This document shows, in pieces, positions 1 through 11,644 of a stretch of 64,000 bases of DNA. Each line of letters opens with the position of its first letter. Positions within the stretch are counted from its first letter, which is position 1. The DNA comes from Xiphydria camelus (Eukaryota > Arthropoda > Insecta > Hymenoptera > Xiphydriidae). Under the pieces are notes generated by a model, which ran no database searches, was not told the origin of the DNA, and was given only the letters and a program-made list of their open reading frames with translations. Both the position numbers and the translations under genes were made by a program. Where the stretch lies: NCBI GenBank assembly GCA_963678675.1, contig OY783201.1, positions 20,205,769 through 20,269,768 of the forward strand, given 5' to 3'.

Positions 1-180
1 TCCGAAGACCGCTACGTGTAGACTGACGCACTTGGCGTCTCGGCAGACATACTAGGTGAAAGAGCAACTCTTCGACTATAAACAGATGGCGCCACAAACT
101 CAATTTTCGGGCATTAAGAGGGGGGAAATTTGAAAAGTTTTAAGCCCTGCCACGAACGACCCCAGTGTGCCGGCTAAGGG
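1..180. mobile_element. End of a TTAA-flanked (piggyBac-type) element
   Basis: Positions 178-180 read GGG and are followed directly by TTAA (181-184), the signature of a piggyBac-type terminus. Read on the minus strand, the end begins CCCTTAGCCGGCACACTGGG. It interrupts the piggyBac transposase fragment to its right, whose frame stops within a few codons of the junction. The rest of this element lies outside the window to the left, so its coding content is unknown. An alternative is a short non-autonomous relative. Confidence 0.55.
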
Positions 181-302
181 TTAATAACACTGATACCTTT
201 TTCGGTCATGAAATCCAGCAAAGGCAAAGAAGTGAAAAAATTGTCAATACAAATTGTAGCCTCCCGCGTAATTACATTTTCACACAACCTCTTAACAACT
301 TG
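174..302 (-). pseudogene. piggyBac transposase fragment, C-terminal part (copy 1)
   Basis: The minus strand encodes a stretch with CIDNFFTSLPLLDFM, the conserved catalytic-core segment of piggyBac transposases around an active-site Asp. The frame ends at NP-stop where the TTAA-flanked terminus at 180 begins, so the C-terminal third is missing. The N-terminal part of what is probably the same gene lies at 7162-8246 on the same strand. Everything in between is inserted sequence or the assembly gap. It is not functional. Confidence 0.75.
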
Positions 303-502
303 NNNNNNNNNNNNNNNNNNNNNNNNNNNNNNNNNNNNNNNNNNNNNNNNNNNNNNNNNNNNNNNNNNNNNNNNNNNNNNNNNNNNNNNNNNNNNNNNNN
401 NNNNNNNNNNNNNNNNNNNNNNNNNNNNNNNNNNNNNNNNNNNNNNNNNNNNNNNNNNNNNNNNNNNNNNNNNNNNNNNNNNNNNNNNNNNNNNNNNNNN
501 NN
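303..502. other. Assembly gap (200 Ns)
   Basis: Exactly 200 unknown bases, most likely a placeholder length. On the right, a reverse transcriptase frame runs into the gap in its palm domain. On the left, a piggyBac frame emerges far downstream of where it broke off at 7162. The missing DNA must hold the LINE's 3' half and part of the piggyBac gene, so it is probably well over 200 bp. Confidence 0.98.
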
Positions 503-1478
503 CCTTTCCTCTGATTCCTTCTTTGAACAATTTATCTAATAATAATTCCCTATCAACTGTCTCAAATGCTCTTCTTAAATCCATGAAGATTACTCCTACC
601 ATTTTCCTTTCACTAATAAGTACTTTCCATTCATCAATAACAGTTTGAATCGCTGTTTCACAGGAGTATTGTTTTCTAAAACCTGACTGATGTTCTGTTA
701 TGACATTGTTTATTTCCAAAAAATTATCCATTTGACTTTTAACTATTAATTCTAGCACCTTCTCATATAATGGCAACATGTTGATTGGTCTAAGCTCACT
801 TGCCTTTCTGGGATTAGCTACCTTCGGGATCGGAAGGATAGTGGACGTTTTCCAGTTCTCTGGACAACACCCCTCCCGTAACAAACCGTTTATTAAATCG
901 ACAAATTCTTGTCCTATTGCACTGGTCACCAATTGCAATACTTCAGTCGATATTCCTTCCTCTGTACCCTTCTTCTTTGGGAGCCCCTTCACAATCTTCA
1001 CAAGGTCACCTATTTCAATGTTCTCAAAGTCTTCCATTACTCTTTCGTTTTCTCTACCACCTCCCAATAAAAATCTTCTTCTATTTGGACTACTGGATAC
1101 ATCACTCTTTATTGACTTCACTATGTTATTAATACTTTCCACATAGAACACGTTAAATTTATCAGCTATGCTTCCTTCCATCTTAACGTCTACTGCCTCA
1201 AAGTCTATACCCTCCATATCTCTCGTACATGATACCTCCCCTTTGATTAATTCTTTCATCGTTTTCCACATTTTTGTCGGATCATTCTTATTACAATCTA
1301 TCATTCTTTCGTAGTACTCCTTCTTCGTATCCCTTATTATTTTTACCACTGCGTTCCTTTCCACTTTAAATTTATTCCAACTATCCTCTTTATTGTCAAA
1401 AACTGCTTTTCCATACGCCCTATCTCTTCTATTTGCCATTATTCTAATCTCATCTGAGTACCATTTTTTCCCTCCCAT
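503..1478 (-). pseudogene. LINE ORF2: reverse transcriptase, N-terminal half
   Basis: The frame begins in the linker typical of LINE ORF2 and continues through a reverse transcriptase fingers/palm region with ASELRPINMLPLYEKVLE, ITEHQSGFRKQYSCETAIQ and VGVIFMDLRRAFETVDRE, the block that carries the first catalytic Asp. It would copy element RNA at a nicked chromosomal target. The frame is cut by the gap before the second catalytic (YXDD) block. It overlaps the endonuclease frame at 1439-1478 in a different phase, around a run of six A's, so one indel has separated two domains that are normally fused. Confidence 0.8.
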
Positions 1479-2329
1479 GTTCCTTGCACCTTATATGTCC
1501 TTTTGGGTGCGAACTTGTCCAGCGTATTGACTATACTGTCAACAAACATGTTTGCCCTGCTATTCAGATCCAAATCCTCATTTGATTGTACAGCATCTTT
1601 CAGGGTTCTTATGAAGTCTTCTTGTTTGATTTTATTGTAATCCCTGGCTAGGAATTCTCTACATTTATTATTTGCATTCTTTTTATTTAATACTATTTTT
1701 ATCCAGGTATGATCCGTTATTTTAGGTATATATTCTACTTTCGCATTAACAGCCATATTTGCAAACAGTAAATCAATAGTTGTTCGGCTGTCCTTTGTAA
1801 TTCTTGTCGGTTTATCGATATATTGTTTCATCCCAAGATTTACCATACCCGCTAGTAATTGCTTTTTATAGAACGTATCTACCGTAACATCTATATTAAA
1901 ATCACCTATTATTAAACAGTCTCCTTTTATTGTTAATTCCTCAGTCAAATTCTCTAGATGTCTAATAAATTCCGCATCTGACGCACTCGGTGAATGGTAC
2001 ACAGCCATTATCACGCCTTTAAATAGTTTATCATTGACCTCTATTGCTACACTCCAACAGTTTGATTCTATTTTCTTAATTCGCAACGGTTCGTATTTGA
2101 TTCCCTCTCTTACATATAACATAGCTCCTTCGGTGTTTCTATTCTCCGCGTCACATCTGATTACATTATAACCCGGTATACCTACTTCGCTGTCTCCAAT
2201 TTCTGCTGTCACACGCGTCTCCGATAATGCTATAACTGCAGGTTTCGCTTTAACTACCACTTCATGTTGAATTTCATCCTTATGCGCTAAAAAACTTTGT
2301 GCATTTGAGTACCATATCGACTCTTCCAT
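1439..2329 (-). pseudogene. LINE ORF2: AP-like endonuclease domain
   Basis: The roughly 290-residue frame matches the endonuclease/exonuclease/phosphatase fold used by LINEs to nick target DNA. It has ALSETR near residue 35 (metal-binding Glu), IIGDFNIDVT near residue 140, TTIDLLFAN near residue 183 and TDHTWIKI near residue 205, the catalytic Asp-His. The domain looks complete, but its frame runs out at the A-tract near 1470 instead of continuing into the reverse transcriptase. It follows ORF1 with a spacing of about 10 bp. Confidence 0.8.
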
Positions 2330-2338
2330 CTGTGGTTG

Positions 2339-3100
2339 CTATACTATCCATCCAGCTCTCCTCTTTTCCTCTTGCACTGCTCTCTTATATATTGGACATT
2401 CTCGATCGAGTGCACTATGTTCGATGTTGATCTTCAGATTGTACATTTGGTTTTTAAACACACAGTTGACACACTTACTCTTCCCTGCTGTACATTCTCT
2501 ACCACTATGATTTCCTGCACATTTGTAACAGGATTCTTCCCTGTTGCAGTTTTTCGCTATATGATAGTAGCCCCAGCACTTGTAGCATCGCTTAACGTTG
2601 ACGTGATTGTAAACCGGACATTTTTTCCACCCCACGCTAAGCTTCCCCTTATTCAACAGTTCTGCGTGTGTTGCTTCATCCACTTCCACTACTACTGAGC
2701 CTTCACTCGTTCCTCTTCTATCTCGTTCTTGCTCTCTTGCTTTGATTAGCCTTTTCACAATCTTGATCTCCCTTCCTTCAATTTCTTCTATCCCGTTCTG
2801 CTTCATTATTGTGCCAACTAGCTTATCATCAGCTAGCTTTAATTCTTGTTCCTCCATGTTAACAATTTTTATCTTCGGTCTTGATTGCGTTGACTCAGAA
2901 ACTTTGAAGTTCTCACCCATACTGTCTTGTACTGCTGTCTTTAGTACTTCCATCTCTTCTCCCGTTTCACAGCCCAAAATTACAGTTCCCTTACTGCCCT
3001 TCTTCAGTTTTGTTATTCCAACTCCCATATTTTTTATATCTATCTTTTCTTTTATCACCTTTTTGGTGGTCTCACTCTCCTGCTCGACGTTAGGTTTGAT
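2339..3100 (-). pseudogene. LINE ORF1, C-terminal part (zinc knuckles)
   Basis: This encodes the nucleic-acid-binding half of ORF1. An RRM-like region is followed by Cys/His motifs including CYKCWGYYHIAKNC and CYKCAGNHSGREC (CCHC knuckles) and a final C-V-N-C group. It would coat element RNA. The N-terminal half lies at 5835-6373. The two halves abut cleanly at the AATT duplication flanking the inserted transposon, so ORF1 was open before that insertion. Confidence 0.8.
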
Positions 3101-3104
3101 AATT

Positions 3105-5830
3105 GAAGCATTGGGTGCAACAAGGGCGTTAGGTGAAAAACGCTGATCTGAGATATTCAAGTTTGAAATGTTGAAACATTTGTGATTTACAAAGTAGAAA
3201 TACTATTGCGCTATTTTCTCTGTTTGGTATATTTAACAATATTATATTATTGTTTTCTACTTTTACTTTTGTTTAAATTCGAGTATACCTGCCCTTAATA
3301 ATTGTTTTTAATAAAAGTACCATCCGCCCTTGTTGCACCCAACTGTAAGTAGCAAGCTGTAATAGTTGTATTAAGGTAATATGAAAAAAAAACTATTGTT
3401 TCTTTGTAAATTTATTGATTACATAATTATTTTAATACTGCTCCCATTCGCTAGATTCATTAGAATAATCGGAACACACGCCCTCCTCCATTTCTGCTAA
3501 GGTAGGCTTACGAGATGATCCAGGTCTAGTTTTTAGTTCACCTTCGAAGGATATCACGTTTTTTAACCACGCGGCATTCTGAGGTTTCAGGAAGGGGAGT
3601 AGAGATAGCACATCTTTCTTTTTGACATCTTTAATACCAGGACGATCCACCGGTTGAAGGGCTAAGTGTTGCTTATTTTGTGGGGCATTGTTTTTCTTAA
3701 AAATAAAGTTCCTACCACATGTAGTATAAAATCTCGAAGGTGTTAATATGCCAGTAGGTTTATACCTAATTCGTACGTATTGCTGAATAGCAAAACGGTC
3801 ATTTTTGCAAATGGGATTTTTTGAGAAAAAACACTTCAATCCTTTGTTCCAGTCCTGAATTAGGTAATTTGCCATATGCACATTAAATGGACTCGGGTTT
3901 GTCCGGGCTGAAGAAATGATATTTAAATATTGCTCGGTTGTTTCGATGGTTTCTAGCGATTTTAAATGAACACTGTAACGTGCTATGTTTCTATCGCACT
4001 GATTATAAGAGTGGCCGCGGACTGGAAATATGTGCTCGATGGTTACGTTCAAACTTTTCGCTAACCATGTGGAAAACATAACTATTGTAATGTTTTTATT
4101 TTGCCCTCCACAGGCGTCGGAGAAAAATATTATTTTTTTTAGCTCAGGAAAATCCGTTAGCTTTTCGCTGATAAAGTGGTATATAAAAGAACATACCGTA
4201 TTAGGCCCTTTTTTTGAATCCCCTTCTAAAAAACAATAAAAGGAACTTGACCCATCATTGTGACAATGAACGTTAAAGTTATACACCCAGAGCAATCTCT
4301 TGTAGAACTGTGAAGTTATATTCAATTTCGGTAGAGCCAAATTCTGTGCATAGTCAAACTCCACAATAAGTGTATCACTGCTGGCATTATCTTTAACAGT
4401 TTCGAGGTACGCTTTCTTTAACTTATTATAAGCTTCTACCTTTTTCAAATGCAAGCAATACTGTGTTTTGCACGTATCTTCGGCATTAGCTTCTAATAAA
4501 ATTTTGCATCTTGTGCAATAGTCGCAAACGTCAGTTCTAGGTTGTCGAAAAGAATATATGCTATTTTCGCGAAAATATCTGTGGTATGTATTGTAAGTCA
4601 TTTTTAAAATAGTATTTGTCTGCTCCAAGTAATACTGCTTAAAGTGAATGTAAAGTTTTTTAATATTTAAGTCGGGATTTTCGAAATATTTTCTCTCAGT
4701 AGTTCGTCCGTAGTGCACTCCTTTATTTGGATACATAGCCCAGTGTTGTTTTATCAGCTTGTGAATATTTTCAGTAATTTTTCTAGGACGATTGTCGTGT
4801 TTTCCTCTTTTATCGCTTACTGGTTCTCCTGCAAAGAAACCCAAAATAATTAATTTAGAACATAACTCTTGACAGCTGAACATTAAGATTATTATTATAG
4901 AAAAGGGTACGTTTGTATTAAAAAAATAACTTGCACTTGTACTTCAAATTATCAACAAAGAAGAGCTTTTACTTATTTGTGTTTTCTCAAATGAAAATTT
5001 TATCGAAATACAAGCTGTCACACTTTAAATACCACTCCCTGTATATTAATAGTACCAAATACACGTGTTTGTTACCTGTTACTTTGAAATGCTGAATTCT
5101 TCTTAGACGTTTCTCTGATATTTGTATTAAAGTCAAAAGGAATTTTCTACATACTGAAACCTTCATCCCTTGTATTGTTAAGTAGTAATTCCACTGATTG
5201 TCTCGTTTAAGTTTAGCAGCCACATTCTCTTGAACTTTGGCAATTTTTTCCAAACAAGCCAGTAAAAATGTATCTTGTTGTAGTTTATCACCGATCCTCC
5301 AAAATGAAGAGAATACCTCACTTTGATCATTCCTTGTAATATTATGGGCACATTTTTTTACACAGCATTGCTTTATATGTTTAAAACACTTGCTATCGAC
5401 ATTTTTACCACGCACTGACTTATAAGCTTCACCACAAGCCCTTTTTCTCTTCCGAATGTTTCTTTTCCAATTTTCAGGCTTCTTCTCTTTCTTTTTTCCT
5501 TGTTTTTTAGGCGGAATGTATTCATCTTCTAATTCTTCAACACTACAATCACTCGAACTACTCGCAGTTGACATGTTTTTCGTTAAAAATTGTTAAAACT
5601 GATAGGTCTTGTGACAGACAGGTAATAATGCACTTCCAAGTGACGTTTGCGCGGTGGGTGCAACAAGGGCGTACGACTCATGCTCAAGACTAAGCGCGTA
5701 GCTCCATCTAGATGCAACAGATCCAACAATGGTTCTGCTACCTTAAAGTAGATGGATCTACGGTCCTTTCCATGTAATAATATTAAAAAGGGCGTTATAA
5801 GCCTAACGCCCTTGTTGCACCCAATGCTTC
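3105..5830 (-). mobile_element. Intact 2.7-kb cut-and-paste transposon with AATT duplication
   Basis: The element is bounded by inverted ends beginning GAAGCATTGGGTGCAACAAG and is flanked by AATT at 3101-3104 and 5831-5834. It lies within LINE ORF1, and removing it with one AATT copy restores the ORF1 frame, which fixes its limits. The terminal motif TGGGTGCAACAAGGGCG occurs again, in opposite orientation, inside each end (3325-3341 and 5655-5671), so each terminus carries two facing copies. It holds one two-exon gene. The 4-bp duplication recalls the Sola superfamily, but I cannot assign the family from sequence alone. Confidence 0.85.
3432..5574 (-). CDS. Transposase-like protein, two exons, apparently intact (about 631 aa)
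   Basis: Exon 1 is 5574-5076 and exon 2 is 4828-3432. The donor (GTAAC at 5075) and acceptor (TTTCTTTGCAG, ending 4829) give matching phases and one continuous frame of about 631 residues. The N-terminus is Ser/Asp-rich, then Lys/Arg-rich with a Cys-containing region (CFKHIKQCCVKKC). Exon 2 has CDYCTRC and the sequence FFSDACGGQNKN, preceded by VEFDYAQN and followed by PVRGHSYNQCDRN. These acidic blocks look like an RNase-H-type DDE core, and the D-x-CGGQNKN motif is widespread in uncharacterised insect transposon proteins (DUF7869-like). It ends with an acidic tail. There is no internal stop. The enzyme presumably binds the doubled terminal motif and moves the element. Confidence 0.75.
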
Positions 5831-5834
5831 AATT

Positions 5835-6373
5835 ATAATATTCTCCTTTTTCTTTGCTTTCACTACCTCACTGTAGCTCCCTTTAACCTCCCTTGGTACG
5901 CTCATATTTCCATTTTGTATCAGCCTCTTCATTTCTTCAATTTCTTGCTTTACCTTTTCCATTGCTCCGGCTACTGTTTCTTCAATTATTTTCTTAACTT
6001 CATTTCTGCACGCGACCTCGTCCCTCATTGATCTCACTGTTTTTACTAACCAGTCTATCTTCATATCAACAGTTGTTGATGCGTTCGAAATTTTACCTCC
6101 ACTAGTTGATCCAGTTGAATCCACCCTCTCTCTAACGTACCCTCCTGCTACTGGCATCAAGGGCTTCACCAGTTCTGAAACTTCAGCCATGAATTTCTCC
6201 ATGGAACCCTTACATGGGGCTAATTCCTGATTCCTGTCATAAACTCGATGTTTGCCCGCACATCCTGGGTGATAAAACATCATCGGACAGGCGTTGCATC
6301 GTACTACCTGATTTTTTATCACTTTTTTGCACGCTGAGCATCTATACTCATCGTTATCGCCCGTACTGTCCAT
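5835..6373 (-). pseudogene. LINE ORF1, N-terminal part (PHD-like finger, coiled coil)
   Basis: The frame starts MDSTGDNDEYRCSACKKVI and has a Cys/His array (C-x2-C, C-x2-C, H-x2-C) near residues 12-38 that resembles the PHD-like finger found at the N-terminus of some insect LINE ORF1 proteins. A Lys/Glu-rich segment near residues 105-165 looks like a coiled coil. The frame runs through VVKAKKKEN into the terminus of the inserted transposon and stops shortly after. Its continuation is at 3100. Confidence 0.75.
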
Positions 6374-6641
6374 GATTACCGTGCACTGTCAACTTACCGA
6401 CAGAGCATACCGACCAAAACGTATACTAAGTTACTTTCAAATTCCACCGATTTCACAGTTAGCCGTGCCAGCGATAATGGCCGATCGCAAGACTTTCAGA
6501 GGCAGCAAAATGACAAACACAATTATGCCGAACACCACAATTCCGAGAGCTATCACTTTCACCGATATATAAAAACAATGTTCACCACAATAAGACGATC
6601 ACATTGAATCAGTTTCCACAGTGCTCAACTCTTTTATTTAC

Positions 6642-8246
<1,605 letters not shown>

Positions 8247-8457
8247 TTTAAATCCTTCGTCGACCTGCTTCAACTCGCACAGCGCTTCGTGCGTAATCAA
8301 TGGTGGAGGGGGAACCAGAGACAAAGCGACTGCGTTCCACACATTCTTAGTTCTTCTCTTCCATGCTGCGCAATCTGCTCGCTTTGTTGGAACGGCGGCT
8401 ACAGAGTTTTAAAGAAGGCGTATTTTCGGGTCGCAAATACGACTCATGGCCATTAGT

Positions 8458-8464
8458 GGGTTAA
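8458..8464. repeat. piggyBac copy 1 terminus and TTAA target site
   Basis: GGG (8458-8460) followed by TTAA (8461-8464) is the expected outer end of the piggyBac element whose transposase begins 212 bp inside. Read inward, the end starts CCCACTAATGGCCATGAGTC. The opposite end is not visible. Confidence 0.65.
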
Positions 8465-8700
8465 TAGAAAAATTCTTTTAAACAATTTTGAACAACATTT
8501 AATAGTTTTAGGGGGTGCAAATATCGAGAAATTTAATTTAATTATAATAAAAGAGCATATATGGTTAACACGTGATGTAATTACTTTATTTATAAACTAA
8601 TTTAAATAGAACATTTTCAAAATTAATTTTGTAAATTATTTCAAAAAAGTATAAAATAACAAGTGGCGGTAAAATGAACGAAAATCCCCCCTAAAAAATA
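8465..8700. other. AT-rich spacer
   Basis: No coding potential or recognised element. It may be the 3' flank of the Transib remnant to its right. Confidence 0.5.
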
Positions 8701-11644
8701 TTAGAACTCGTCTTTATCGGACGTTTCTGTTTCGGTTGCACTTTCTAAAGATGATGCTGCGGGGAAACTTTCTGTGGAAATGTCACAGTAAACGTCTGGC
8801 TCCAAAAGTAGTTTTAGTATAGCAGGATCCATGGGGCCACTTTGTTTTCCAGGTAATTTTCTTAAACTGCTTATGTATGGATCGGATGATACTAAAAGAC
8901 AGTGAAGAAGGTCTTCATTTGTGGTTTCTCTGGATACTTTTCTAGTATGGCCTCTTCTATACGCTTTCAAGTCTTTATTCCTACATTCTTGAGCCTCTTC
9001 CGAAAATTGGCCTATAGGCACGACAGCACACTGTATAATGTCAGCACCATGCACCAGAATGTTGTGAACGCTAGCTGGCATACATATAATACCAGTCATA
9101 TTCCCGCACGTATATTCTGGCCGTACCTATAGCATATGTTTTAAATTTGTCTACATGTATGTTGTGCCCTGATGATAATGCTTGCAAAATTGTTCTTGCT
9201 CTTTTTAGCAACTCTAAGTTCAACCCGGTAATTTCCGATGACTTTTCTGCCGAATTGAAACATCGTCGGACAGTGTTGACATCATTCGATGTACCGCTTC
9301 CCCCAGGTCTCACTTTGTCAATCAGAAGTCCCATTTGCTCCCGAAATCTTTTTTGGATGAGTTCTTTCTTTTTTTGCAGCAGACATATTTTCTCCGTGAG
9401 CTTGCCGCTTTTTAAAATCTAGCCTATAAGCAATGTGCAAAAAACACTCTAAAAACCGAACCCATGCATGGAGTATAGACAGCCCGAGTTTTTAAATGTT
9501 TCTGGATCAGCTGATTTCTTCAGAGCCTCGTCAATATCATTCATTTGCTTCGGAGATGCCTTACAAACGTAGCAGGTTTGGGCAGAATGTGTCGAAGTGG
9601 TTGCGTTACAGATCTTTCCATCAACTATTGTTAGAGACAGAATATGGGTGATAGAAAATTCTTTGTCTCCGATCTTTGTTTTGAACGGAATTAGGTTTTC
9701 AATTTGTTGTTCAACACGATGAATTTCTTCCGGAGACAATGCAGTTGTTTCCTTTTTAAATTGAAATTTAATGGGTCTGCAATAACGTACTGACGATGGC
9801 CGGGGATTTTGCCAAATGATTAATTTAGTGCCATCAATCTTATTAGCATATAGCTGTAAAGGCACAAAAGATGTCATAAAAATATCTGTGTCCGTGCTTC
9901 CGTCAGTTAATCTTTGCTTATATTCACTATGTCCAGTGGACCCGTCACACCCCCACTTTAATATTAATGTAAGATTGGATCATATTTCTTCTACAGAAAT
10001 CGTACGCAGAACTAAATCTTGTGTTAAAAGAATTCTTTGCAGAGTCAAATCAAGAAGAGCTTGCAAATTGACTTCAGCACTTAATTCAGAAACTATCACA
10101 TGTTCTTTTGATGGATAGCACAGCTCTTTTGCTTTTTCTATTTTCTTGTAGCTAGGATATATATCTGCATTTTTTTCTTTATTCAATAAAGGTATATTTG
10201 CGTATTGCCTCTTCGTTAGTTTTGTGTCCACAGTCAACGACACGGCTTCATCAGGAGTGACTTTTATGGGTTTTACTTTAGAATCCATCCACGCCTTTCT
10301 AATCTTTGAAGCTGTAGTAGGAGAAGATTCCACAACTTCTACCAATTTCGCAGCGTCCTGCTTCCCTTCCGATCTTAATTGCGAACCCACTGCATAGGAA
10401 AGCTTTCCGGGGCTTGAAGTCATGATTAGTTCCTTTGTTTTCCTTCGCTTGCTGCGTTCACTACTTTCTTGAAAATGAAGTGAAGGCCGACCGACCCCTG
10501 ATGACGTAGCCGCACAGGGCGTGGAGGTTTGCTCAAAAAGTTCCGTGGTTTTGAATAGTAAAACGTCACCTTTAAAACGAAAGCATTAATTGTATAATTG
10601 TATCCTTATTAATTTAAGTAAATATAGTGGAATCAATCTAGACTTCGTACACAAAAAGTTGGGCTTCAGGGCATGAAAATTACACCAATCGATAGCTGGA
10701 GGTCCTAATATTGACATATCAAAATATATCATCTGCCAATTCCCGGGGAAAATTTATAATTAATTAAAAACTATCAAAGTTTTGGCCCTAAGCCACTTTA
10801 ATCATTCATTTTTCCTATGTTATTTACTCGATCAAAAAAATGAAGCTACTAATTTGTAGCGGGGAAAATTTACTATAAAATTGATGCGAGAACCTACATG
10901 ACAAAATGCACGGTTAATTTATAATAATTTTTTGAAAGTCCCGGTGTACGAAAGTAAAATAAGCTACGCATGGCGCGTATTACGTGGTCACCATGGGAAC
11001 AGCTGATTGCTTGGCGAAACATGCTCAGAAATTACTTTCGTACACCGGGACTTTCAAAAGATTATTACAAATTAACCGTGCATTTTGTCATGTAGGTTCT
11101 CCCATCAATTTTATAGTAAATTTTCCCCGCTACAAATTAATAGCTTCATTTTTTTGATTGAGTAAATAATATAGGAGAAATGAATGATTAAAGTAGCTTA
11201 GGGCCAAAACTCCGATAGTTTTTAATTAGTTATATATTTTCCCGGAAATTGACAGATGATACATTTTATATGTTAATATTGAGACCTCCAGCTATCGATT
11301 GGTCTAATTTTCATGCCCTGAAGCCCAACTTCTTGTACACCATATATCCAAAATGTCTAGATTGATTCCACTAATATAATAATAGAGAGAAAGGATTAAT
11401 TGTATAATTTCATCCTTATTAATTTAAGTAAATACATACCTTCCAACCAAGCTTTGTTGTCTTTTAGAAACCGGTCTTTCGTACGATTACACCTGGTCCA
11501 TTTTAAAACAAGTCGATTACAAAATCTGCTCAAATTTAGAATGATCTCTTGCCTCTGTTCTTCAACAATTTCATCTCCGAAAGAATTTATTATCGTGTTC
11601 TCAAATTCTTTCGCTTTTTGTTTATAAGAAGTACTAGAAATCAA
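8701..11644 (-). pseudogene. Transib (RAG1-like) transposase, decayed
   Basis: Minus-strand pieces in order. 11644-11440 is an N-terminal exon ending at GGAAG|GTATGT. 10569-9449 opens after a TTTTAAAG acceptor and carries KWGCDGSTGHSEYKQ (the CDG motif with the first catalytic Asp), CYVCKASPKQMN and a degraded LH-W-R segment. 9334-9071 has GGSGTSNDVNTVRR and YDWYYM. 9099-8701 has IGQFSEEAQECRNKD, with the Glu that matches the third catalytic residue, then a Ser-rich acidic tail. Transib enzymes are DDE transposases related to RAG1. An in-frame TGA at 9980-9982 and frameshifts near 9449 and 9090 make it inactive. Chapaev is a less likely alternative. Confidence 0.75.
10626..11372. mobile_element. 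747-bp foldback element in the Transib intron
   Basis: The ends are inverted copies of AGTGGAATCAATCTAGAC, flanked by AATAT at 10621-10625 and 11373-11377. The two arms are complementary along about 330 bp each, with a loop near 10965-11030. It lies within the intron at 10570-11439 of the Transib gene. A direct repeat of about 40 bp (10586-10624 and 11396-11435) brackets it. It has no coding capacity. Confidence 0.85.

Larger units (their letters stand above)
503..6644 (-). mobile_element. LINE (non-LTR) retrotransposon, 3' end lost in gap
   Basis: This is a minus-strand two-ORF LINE of the Jockey/CR1/R1 type. The order from the right is ORF1 (PHD-like finger, RNA-binding region, zinc knuckles), then ORF2 with an apurinic-type endonuclease and a reverse transcriptase. 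ORF1 is split by the transposon at 3105-5830, and ORF2 carries a frameshift near 1470. The 5' side ends at the (GA)n tract at 6645. The 3' end is in the assembly gap. It sits inside piggyBac copy 1, so it inserted after that element. Confidence 0.8.

Noticed and set aside
174..1478. One 434-residue frame joining reverse transcriptase and piggyBac segments
   Set aside because: The frame crosses 200 Ns; the two halves belong to different elements and the fusion is an artefact of the gap.
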